A stretch of DNA of 5,912 bases. Origin: an uncultured Bacilli bacterium. Lineage in GTDB: Bacteria; Bacillota_I; Bacilli_A; RF39; UBA660. Positions 1 to 5,912 of this stretch are shown here, piece by piece. Position 1 is the first letter of the stretch; each line of letters starts with the position of its first letter. Made by a program: the position numbers and the translations under genes. Under the pieces are notes generated by a model. That model saw nothing but the letters and a program-made list of their open reading frames with translations, was not told the DNA's origin and searched no databases. The DNA is taken from NCBI GenBank assembly GCA_947625395.1, contig CANQOD010000077.1, forward strand, positions 1 to 5,912, in the 5' to 3' direction.

Positions 1-1354
1 GTGTTTCCGTTTCACTTGTTCTAAGGTCATTTTTTGTTTCAGATTGTATATTAGAATTTTGAGTAGAATTTTTCCGTTCCTCTTGTGGCATTGTTTCATT
101 TGAAAGTTCCTCATGATTAGAAGATGATGAAGAATTAGAATCTTTTGTAGGATTTGTTGTTTGATTGTGTGACTCTGTTTCTGTTTGATTTGTTTCATTC
201 TCTTTTTCTACCGGAGGGATTGTTTCATTCGGAAGTTCTTCCTTTTTTGTTTCCGTATTTTGTTGTTCTGTTTCCTCTTCGGTTGAAGCTGTTTTTTCTG
301 TTTTTTCTCTAATTTTATTTAAGTCTTCATCTGAAATGAAATATAAACTGTCTAAAATTGTGTTCATTGTATTCAATTGAGCAAAAACAGTTTCATCGTC
401 TTGCAAATTCTGATTGATGATTTCACTGATTAATTTTCCATAAGCATCTTTAATATTTTGCTTGGAACGGTTACTATCATCAGTTCCATTAGGTGCAATA
501 TATTGACTTGCAAGTTCCATTTTAGTAATGATTTCATCTAAGGGTTCCTGATTTTCGATGGCTTCAGTTGCTTCTAATAAAAGTGTTTCATAATAAGCAT
601 TTACTTTTGCTTGGTCAGGAATATAAAGTTGTTGATTTGTTTCAATATAATCAGGATTATCAAGATGATTAATTTCAGCTAAATAGTGATAATCAAGCCC
701 ATATTTTTGAGCAATTTCAGATAATGTATCATGTGGTTGAACAGTATATGTTGTACAAATTTCTTCTTGATTCAACATGCTTTCTTCTAAAGATACTGGA
801 ATTTGAATTGACTGTCCTATTTCGATATAATCAGGATTCGTAATTTCAGGATTGGCTTTTAAAAGTTCTTCCAAACTGATGTGATGCTCTCGGGCAATTT
901 TTGATAAGGTATCATTTGGCTGCACAGAATAGAAATTTGTTTGAAGATTATCTGTATCACTGACTGGTATATTCACAGTTTCATCTACTTCAATTTCATC
1001 CGGATGACTTTTTAAATCAGGATTAGCATCTAAAAGTTCTTCTAAACTAATATGATGTTCTCTTGCAATTTTTGACAAAGTGTCATTTGGCTTTACGGAG
1101 TAAGAAAGTGGTGTTTGTCCTGCATCTTTTGTTTCAGCAGAATCAAAATATTCACTCATTGTTTCTTTCACCGTCGATGCCACTTTAGAATGTTCTAAAT
1201 CAATTTGCTCAATAGGAGTTGTTGCTGTGTGTTGTTCTTGTTGAGTAGTAGTTGTATTGCTATTGGAAAAATTGATACTACTTTTGGTTTTATTGATTTG
1301 TGCATTCACATTGATGTTTTGAGGTAAATCAACCATAACTCTGATATTTGGCAT
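1..1354 (-). CDS. Three-LysM protein without signal peptide, C-terminus cut by window edge
   Basis: The reading frame is open from ATG at 1354 to position 1 (451 residues, no stop). AGGAGG at 1362-1367, 7 nt upstream, fixes the start. Residues 1-84 are polar; the N-terminus (MPNIRVMVDLPQN) has no hydrophobic core, so no Sec signal peptide, lipobox or membrane helix is visible. Three LysM domains follow at about 85-131, 142-187 and 203-247, each with the Y(S/T)V-P-(N/H)DTLS start, an I-A helix and a closing IP. LysM domains bind GlcNAc-containing glycans such as peptidoglycan. Residues about 250-350 look helical, with amphipathic stretches and a single YxxxD at 338-342. Residues 352-451 are a low-complexity Thr/Glu/Asn/Ser/Gln tail, resembling a wall-spanning linker. 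The gene is divergent from essC. Inference: it is an envelope component or non-Sec substrate of the type VII system; it could also be a cytosolic or spore/phage-type LysM protein. LysM assignment is firm. The overall function is unknown, and a further domain may lie beyond the edge. Confidence 0.9.
   Translation of the reverse strand, partial: MPNIRVMVDLPQNINVNAQINKTKSSINFSNSNTTTTQQEQHTATTPIEQIDLEHSKVASTVKETMSEYFDSAETKDAGQTPLSYSVKPNDTLSKIAREHHISLEELLDANPDLKSHPDEIEVDETVNIPVSDTDNLQTNFYSVQPNDTLSKIAREHHISLEELLKANPEITNPDYIEIGQSIQIPVSLEESMLNQEEICTTYTVQPHDTLSEIAQKYGLDYHYLAEINHLDNPDYIETNQQLYIPDQAKVNAYYETLLLEATEAIENQEPLDEIITKMELASQYIAPNGTDDSNRSKQNIKDAYGKLISEIINQNLQDDETVFAQLNTMNTILDSLYFISDEDLNKIREKTEKTASTEEETEQQNTETKKEELPNETIPPVEKENETNQTETESHNQTTNPTKDSNSSSSSNHEELSNETMPQEERKNSTQNSNIQSETKNDLRTSETET
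2..301 (-). repeat. Low-complexity Thr/Glu/Asn/Ser tail with an imperfect 43-residue repeat
   Basis: Residues 352-451 of the LysM protein are almost entirely T, E, N, Q, S and K, with almost no bulky hydrophobic residues. Two copies of EEL(P/S)NET(I/M)P occur at residues 372-380 and 415-423, 43 residues apart, each followed by a charged, Asn/Thr-rich stretch. There is also a run of five serines (residues 408-412). Such composition is typical of disordered linkers in wall-associated proteins. The tail continues past the window edge. Confidence 0.75.
614..1102 (-). repeat. Array of three LysM repeats within the minus-strand gene
   Basis: The repeats lie at 962-1102 (LysM1), 794-931 (LysM2) and 614-748 (LysM3). 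LysM1 and LysM2 are offset by 57 residues and share an identical 20-residue block (residues 89-108 and 146-165, from PNDTLS to LEELL). LysM3 is more diverged (PHDTLSEIAQKYGLD) but keeps the same ending as LysM2 (NPDYIE...IP). In the identical block 9 of 20 codons differ between copies, all synonymously, so this is an old duplication and not a recent copy or assembly artefact. Confidence 0.9.
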
Positions 1355-1361
1355 TCCAACT

Positions 1362-1367
1362 CCTCCT
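1362..1367 (-). promoter_or_regulatory. Shine-Dalgarno site of the LysM gene
   Basis: AGGAGG on the minus strand, 7 nt before the ATG at 1354-1352. It decides the start over the in-frame ATG at residue 7. Confidence 0.85.
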
Positions 1368-1378
1368 ATTCTTTTTTT

Positions 1379-1407
1379 ATTATATCCGGTTTAAGTCAAT
1401 TATTCAA
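1379..1407 (-). promoter_or_regulatory. Sigma-A-type promoter of the LysM gene
   Basis: Read on the minus strand, the -35 box is TTGAAT (1402-1407) and the -10 box is a perfect TATAAT (1379-1384), with a 17-bp spacer. The predicted transcript start is near 1372, giving a leader of only about 18 nt that contains little besides the ribosome binding site. This leaves no room for a riboswitch or attenuator, so control would act at initiation. Confidence 0.75.
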
Positions 1408-1485
1408 TTAGAGGTTTGCAATTTCTTGTTCTTTTCATCTCAATCCACTCTTTTTAGAAAAAATAACTTTCAAAATCAAATAGTA
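1408..1485. promoter_or_regulatory. Spacer between the two divergent promoters, possible shared operator region
   Basis: These 78 bp separate the two outward-facing -35 boxes. They are very A/T-rich, include A and T tracts, and show no open frame, tRNA or terminator-like hairpin. A short near-repeat, ACTTTCAAAA at 1467-1476 and ACTTTTCAAAA at 1489-1499 (the second overlapping the end of the essC -35 box), recurs at a 22-bp offset, about two helical turns. It might be an activator site, but such matches arise easily in A/T-rich DNA. I recognise no known regulator's site. Confidence 0.3.
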
Positions 1486-1514
1486 ATGACTTTTCAAAAA
1501 AAATATGGTATTCT
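1486..1514 (+). promoter_or_regulatory. Promoter of essC with extended -10
   Basis: A weak -35 box ATGACT (1486-1491) lies 17 bp from a -10 box TATTCT (1509-1514), which is preceded by TGG at 1506-1508, making the extended -10 pattern TGnTATTCT. The predicted start is near 1521, with a leader of about 22 nt ahead of the GTG. Extended -10 elements commonly offset a poor -35 in Gram-positive promoters. It looks weaker than the divergent LysM promoter. Confidence 0.6.
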
Positions 1515-1527
1515 AGTAATAAATAAT

Positions 1528-1534
1528 AAGGAGG
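1528..1534 (+). promoter_or_regulatory. Shine-Dalgarno site of essC, decides a GTG start
   Basis: AAGGAGG ends 8 nt before GTG at 1543-1545. The TTG at 1541-1543 is out of frame, and the next in-frame ATG is residue 103, inside the second FHA-like domain. GTG is therefore the supported start. Confidence 0.85.
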
Positions 1535-1542
1535 GGAAGATT

Positions 1543-4500
1543 GTGCGTGTCTATTTATTTTTAGCAAATCGATTATTAAAGTTTTCTCTTCCTAATGAAG
1601 TATCAGGAAGTTTTCGTTTTGATGAAGAAGATGTTGATGAGAAACTCATTAATATTGAAGCAAGAGATGGAAAATGGGTTCTTTATTCAACAGATGTATC
1701 TAAAATCATAGTAGGAAATGAAACAAGAAAAGAAGTGCTTCTTGCACCCAATCAATTCTATATTTTGCAAAGAAAGAAACAAAAGTATTTAATTTTCACG
1801 ACGCCATTGCTCGATCAAACATGGAAAGCTTATACCTATCATGATGATATGGAAATTGTAATCGGCAATCATGAAGATGCAACCATTCAATACAAAAGTC
1901 CATTTTTAGAAGGAGCCGTTCTTAAAATTCATAAAACGAAAGAACAAATTGTTTTAGAGAAGAATAATTGTCTTCTTTATGTTAATAAGCAAAGTCTTTT
2001 AAATAGTGCATACTATATTCAATATGGTGACCAATTCCAATTTTACGGTCTTCAATTTTTCTTTTTAAAAGATTACTTATTCATCAATAATTTAGAAGGA
2101 AAAGTGCAAATTGATGAACAAAAATCACATTTACAACCTTTTTCTTTCCCAAAAGAGCTTGCCCCAATAAACGATGAAATTAAAGATGAAGACTTGTATC
2201 AAAAAGAAAATTACTTTTCTAAATCTCCTAGAATTAGAAGAGTTATCGAAACAAAAACAATTCGATTTTCTCCACCACCAAAACAAGGAGAAGAACAGGA
2301 GCTTCCTCTTATTTTAACCATTGGACCTATGATGACAATGGGTGTCATGTCGATTGTGATGATGATTAGTAGTATTAGTCGTATTAATAGTGGAGAAGCA
2401 ACTTTATCATCTACATGGCCTTCCTTAGTGACAAGTGGTGCCATGCTAATTTCGATTTTAGTTTGGCCTCTTATTACGCGTTTTTATAATAAACATTTAA
2501 AAGCAAAAAGAAGAAAAGAAATCATTGAAAAGTACAGTGCCTATTTGGAAAATAAAAAGGCTGAGTTTGAAGAAGAATCACGTTTACAAAGAGAAATTCT
2601 CATAGAAAATTTATTATCTGTTGGGGATTGTTTAGAAGCACTTAAAACAAAAACACTTCATTTTTGGGATAAACGAATTGACCAAAGTGATTTTTTAGTC
2701 GCTCGTATTGGAACAGGAAATGAACTCTTAGATGTCAAAGTAGAATATCCAGAAGAAGGATTTACGATTGATGAAGATGTCTTAAGAAAAAAAGCAGATG
2801 CTGTTGTGGAGTCTTACAAATATATCTTAAATGTACCTATTGGTTATTCGTTTTATGAAAATAAAGTGACTGCCATTATGGGAAATCCCATTAAAAGAGT
2901 TTATTTCACAAATAATATTTTATTACAATTGCTTACTTTCTATAGCTATGAAGATTTAAAAATCATTGTCTTTACCAATGAAGAAAATGAGAAATATTGG
3001 GACTATTTAAAGTATACGAATCATAATTTTACCAATGCACGTGATTTCCGCTTTTTTGCATCGAATCAAGAAGCAATGAAGAATGTTGCAGAATATATTC
3101 AAATGGAAATTAATGTTAGAATGCAAAGAGTGCAACAAGATAAAGCTCCTTTATTTAAGCCTTATTACTTTATTATTATTGATGATTATAATCAAGTAAA
3201 ACGGTTTGATTTTGTAAAACTTTTAACAGAAATCGATGTGAACTTAGGATTTAGTATGGTCATTCTTGAAGAAAGATTGAGTAAATTGCCTAGTAAGTGT
3301 AATAATTTTATTACTCTAGGAACAAATAATTCAGGTGTTCTTAAAAATTCTTATGAAAAACAAGAACAAATGACGTTCCAAGATGAAGTGAACTATCAAA
3401 TTAATATGCTACAGGTTGCTAAAATTTTATCCAATATTCCTATTGAATTTGAAAATGGTTTACAACAACTTCCTGATGTCGTGACGTTCTTAGAAATGGA
3501 AAAAATTGGTAAAGTAGAACAGCTGAATATTTTAAATCGATGGAATACAAATGATTCTACCACTAGTTTACGAGCAGAGATTGGTATTGACGAACAAGGG
3601 GAATTAATGTATTTGGATTTACATGAAAAATATCATGGACCACATGGTTTAATTGCTGGTATGACAGGTAGTGGTAAATCAGAATTTATTATTACTTATA
3701 TTTTATCGATGGCAATTAATTATAGTCCGGATGATGTTGCCTTTATCTTAATTGACTATAAAGGTGGTGGTCTTGCTTTTGCTTTTGAAAATAAGGCAAT
3801 GGGGATTACACTTCCTCACTTAGCTGGAACAATTACCGATTTGGATAAAGGGGAACTAGATAGAACACTTGTAAGTATTGATAGTGAAATTAAAAGAAGA
3901 AAGCAAATTTTCAATGCGGCTCGTGATCAATTGGGTGAAAGTACGATTGACATTTATAAGTACCAAAGATTTTATCATGAAGGAAGATTACAAGAAGCGG
4001 TTCCACACTTATTTATCATTTGTGATGAATTTGCGGAATTGAAAAGCCAACAACCAGAATTCATGGACAATCTAATTAGTGTAGCCAGAATTGGTCGTAG
4101 TTTGGGTGTTCACTTGATTCTTGCTACACAGAAGCCAAGTGGTGTTGTCAATGACCAAATTTGGTCAAACTCTAAGTTTAGGGTTTGCTTAAAAGTACAG
4201 GATGCTTCAGATAGTAGAGAAATGTTAAAACGACCAGATGCTGCAAGTTTAAAACAGACAGGACGCTTCTATTTACAAGTTGGTTATGATGAGTACTTTG
4301 CTTTAGGACAATCTGCTTGGTGTGGTGCCAAATATTTCCCATCAGATAGTATTGTAAAGCAAGTGGATAAAAGTATTAATTTTATTAATGATACGGGAAA
4401 CTTTATTAAAAGTATTCAAGCTGAATCTGGTATCAAAATAGAGGCACAAGGAGAACAACTTCCAGCAATTTTAAAGAGTATTGTGGATGTATCTTTAAAA

Positions 4501-5912
4501 GTTGGTAAAAAGGCAAGGCGTTTATGGCTTACGAATATTGCTCCTGTGATTTTAGTTGACCAGTTAATCAAAGAATATCAAGTCAAGGCTGTTCCTTATC
4601 ATGTTCAAGCAATTCTTGGTGTCTATGATGCACCTAAAAAACAGGAACAGGGCTTATTAACGTATAATCTTCAAGAACAAGGGAATACAGTTATTTATAG
4701 TACAGATGGAGAAGAGACTGAGCTATTATTACATAGTATCGTTTATTCTAGTTGTTTACTTCATTCAGTGGATGAGATTCATTATTATATTTTTGATTAT
4801 GGATCAGAATCCTTTAGAATGTTTCAACAATTTCCACATATTGGCGGAATTGTATTCACTGGCGAAGATGAAAAATATCGGAATTTATTTAAACTAATTC
4901 GTCAAGAAATCGAAGAACGGAAGAAAAAATTTGTCAATTATGGAGATTATCAATCTTATAATGCGGCGAATGAACAAAAATTGCCTTTAATGGTGATTAT
5001 TGTGCATAACTTTGATGCAGTATTAGAAGTAAATCCTTATGTTACGGAACAGTTAAGTTCATGTACAAGAGATTCTGAACGTTATGGAATTATCTTTATT
5101 ATTACAAGTAATAGTACCGGTTCTCTAACTAGAAGAGTGACGCAAAACTTTAATAATAAATATGTATTACATTTAACAGATACGACAGACTATTACAGTA
5201 TCTTTAATGCTAGAACACGTATTGTACCAAGAGATGTATTTGGTAGAGGACTTGTTCGTCTTGATGATGTCAATGAATTTCAAACAGCTTCTCTGACAGA
5301 AGAAAATGTCAGTTTGAATCAGTTCCTTATGGAAGTTGGAGAAAAGTTACAAGCAAAATATCCAAATAGAGCACCTGCGATTCCAGAACTTCCTAAGAAT
5401 GTGACTGTTGATGTGGTTCAAAAAGCCATCAATACGATTCATGATGTACCAGTTGGAATTAGTAAAGAGGACTTGAATATTGTGACTTACGATTTCTTTG
5501 CTTCAGCTACAACCAGTATTTCTTCTTTAAACTTAACAAATTGTAATGCCTTTATGGAAGCACTTATTCAAGTTTTCCGGAAAATATCAAATGTCAATAT
5601 CATTTTAATGGATGCTGCTAAATTATTACCAAATTTAAAAGAACAAGTACAGGCATATTTTGACCAACAATTTAGTGATGTTTTAGAAAAATGTAATGCT
5701 TATTTAGTAGAACCTCATAATAATGTAAATACGATATTTATCCTCTATGGAATGGATAAATTAAGGAATAATTTACAAGATGTGAATCAATTGGCTAACT
5801 TCTTGAAATCAGTTAAAGGAAATGATCATGTTTGTGCTTTAATTTGTGATGGAGTCAATCAATTAAAGATGATTGAATTTGAGTCATGGTATACTGCAAT
5901 TCGCAATAGTAT
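1543..5912 (+). CDS. essC: Type VII secretion motor ATPase EssC (T7SSb, FtsK/SpoIIIE family), extreme C-terminus missing
   Basis: Membrane-anchored hexameric motor that recognises WXG100/LXG-type substrates and drives their export. The window holds 1456 residues; S. aureus EssC has about 1480, so only the tail is missing. Domains: FHA-like 1-90 and 95-190 (VIGN at 106-109, GD at 162-163); membrane helices about 256-278 and 293-311; charged, probably coiled stalk 313-350; D0 about 430-590; D1 about 680-930; D2 about 1020-1230; D3 from about 1290. D1 is complete: Walker A GMTGSGKS (706-713, Lys712), DYKGGG (738-743), Walker B LFIICDE (823-829), ARIGRSLG (848-855) and ATQKPSGVV (861-869), all hallmarks of EssC. 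D2 has STDGEETEL (1053-1061) where the P-loop belongs and VHNFDAV (1154-1160) at Walker B; D3 has no P-loop. The gene starts its own transcript after a divergent LysM gene; no essB or esaB lies upstream. The identification is secure; substrate range, set largely by the C-terminal domains, cannot be read here. Confidence 0.96.
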   Translation, partial: MRVYLFLANRLLKFSLPNEVSGSFRFDEEDVDEKLINIEARDGKWVLYSTDVSKIIVGNETRKEVLLAPNQFYILQRKKQKYLIFTTPLLDQTWKAYTYHDDMEIVIGNHEDATIQYKSPFLEGAVLKIHKTKEQIVLEKNNCLLYVNKQSLLNSAYYIQYGDQFQFYGLQFFFLKDYLFINNLEGKVQIDEQKSHLQPFSFPKELAPINDEIKDEDLYQKENYFSKSPRIRRVIETKTIRFSPPPKQGEEQELPLILTIGPMMTMGVMSIVMMISSISRINSGEATLSSTWPSLVTSGAMLISILVWPLITRFYNKHLKAKRRKEIIEKYSAYLENKKAEFEEESRLQREILIENLLSVGDCLEALKTKTLHFWDKRIDQSDFLVARIGTGNELLDVKVEYPEEGFTIDEDVLRKKADAVVESYKYILNVPIGYSFYENKVTAIMGNPIKRVYFTNNILLQLLTFYSYEDLKIIVFTNEENEKYWDYLKYTNHNFTNARDFRFFASNQEAMKNVAEYIQMEINVRMQRVQQDKAPLFKPYYFIIIDDYNQVKRFDFVKLLTEIDVNLGFSMVILEERLSKLPSKCNNFITLGTNNSGVLKNSYEKQEQMTFQDEVNYQINMLQVAKILSNIPIEFENGLQQLPDVVTFLEMEKIGKVEQLNILNRWNTNDSTTSLRAEIGIDEQGELMYLDLHEKYHGPHGLIAGMTGSGKSEFIITYILSMAINYSPDDVAFILIDYKGGGLAFAFENKAMGITLPHLAGTITDLDKGELDRTLVSIDSEIKRRKQIFNAARDQLGESTIDIYKYQRFYHEGRLQEAVPHLFIICDEFAELKSQQPEFMDNLISVARIGRSLGVHLILATQKPSGVVNDQIWSNSKFRVCLKVQDASDSREMLKRPDAASLKQTGRFYLQVGYDEYFALGQSAWCGAKYFPSDSIVKQVDKSINFINDTGNFIKSIQAESGIKIEAQGEQLPAILKSIVDVSLKVGKKARRLWLTNIAPVILVDQLIKEYQVKAVPYHVQAILGVYDAPKKQEQGLLTYNLQEQGNTVIYSTDGEETELLLHSIVYSSCLLHSVDEIHYYIFDYGSESFRMFQQFPHIGGIVFTGEDEKYRNLFKLIRQEIEERKKKFVNYGDYQSYNAANEQKLPLMVIIVHNFDAVLEVNPYVTEQLSSCTRDSERYGIIFIITSNSTGSLTRRVTQNFNNKYVLHLTDTTDYYSIFNARTRIVPRDVFGRGLVRLDDVNEFQTASLTEENVSLNQFLMEVGEKLQAKYPNRAPAIPELPKNVTVDVVQKAINTIHDVPVGISKEDLNIVTYDFFASATTSISSLNLTNCNAFMEALIQVFRKISNVNIILMDAAKLLPNLKEQVQAYFDQQFSDVLEKCNAYLVEPHNNVNTIFILYGMDKLRNNLQDVNQLANFLKSVKGNDHVCALICDGVNQLKMIEFESWYTAIRNS

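Noticed and set aside
1..301. Repetitive T-rich plus-strand DNA as a possible CRISPR or intergenic repeat array
   Set aside because: There is no regular repeat-spacer pattern, and the minus-strand frame stays open throughout; it encodes the low-complexity tail of the LysM protein.
1394..1399. TTGACT on the minus strand as the -35 box of the LysM gene
   Set aside because: It is a better match to the consensus than TTGAAT but lies only 9 bp from TATAAT, too close; TTGAAT at 1402-1407 gives the proper 17-bp spacing.
1541..1543. TTG as start codon of the plus-strand gene
   Set aside because: It is out of frame with the EssC reading frame; GTG two bases later is in frame and well spaced from the ribosome binding site.
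2211..2444. 77-codon open frame on the minus strand
   Set aside because: It lies wholly inside essC, opposite its first membrane-helix region. It is a shadow of hydrophobic codons with no supporting ribosome binding site or family resemblance.
4706..4897. 63-codon open frame on the plus strand
   Set aside because: It is an out-of-frame shadow inside the D2 domain of essC, whose own frame is intact and clearly homologous across this stretch.
1543..5912. Reading the plus-strand gene as a DNA translocase FtsK/SpoIIIE or a conjugation coupling protein
   Set aside because: The FHA-like N-terminus, the two-helix anchor, three tandem ATPase-like domains and the ARIGRSLG/ATQKPSGVV motifs belong to EssC; there is no winged-helix gamma domain.
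5820..5912. A premature stop or frameshift near the end of essC
   Set aside because: The frame stays open to the last base with normal EssC-like sequence (ESWYTAIRNS). The gene is cut by the window edge, not broken.

Overview
The window is AT-rich and comes from a low-GC Gram-positive bacterium (Bacillota). The signs are the A/T-biased third codon positions, AGGAGG-type ribosome binding sites, sigma-A-like promoters and a type VII secretion ATPase of the EssC/YukB (T7SSb) kind. I cannot place the genus with confidence.

There are two genes, transcribed away from each other, and both run off the window. On the minus strand, 1-1354 holds the first 451 residues of a three-LysM protein. It has no visible signal peptide or membrane segment. 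After the LysM array come a helical region of about 100 residues and a low-complexity Thr/Glu/Asn/Ser-rich tail. On the plus strand, 1543-5912 holds the first 1456 residues of an EssC-type motor ATPase: two FHA-like domains, two membrane helices, a D0 domain, an intact first ATPase domain (D1), and two further ATPase-like domains (D2, D3) that have lost their nucleotide-binding motifs. Only the extreme C-terminus is missing.

The 188-bp gap (1355-1542) carries a face-to-face pair of promoters, one per gene. Each has a short leader and a strong Shine-Dalgarno sequence at good spacing. essC therefore appears to start its own transcript here. In well-known T7SSb operons it instead follows esxA/esaB/essB.

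Inference: the LysM protein probably belongs to the same secretion locus, as a cell-wall-binding partner or a substrate exported without a Sec signal. Only adjacency, the shared control region and the missing signal peptide support this. The most unusual points are the leaderless LysM neighbour, the rearranged position of essC, and an EssC with only one recognisable nucleotide-binding site.
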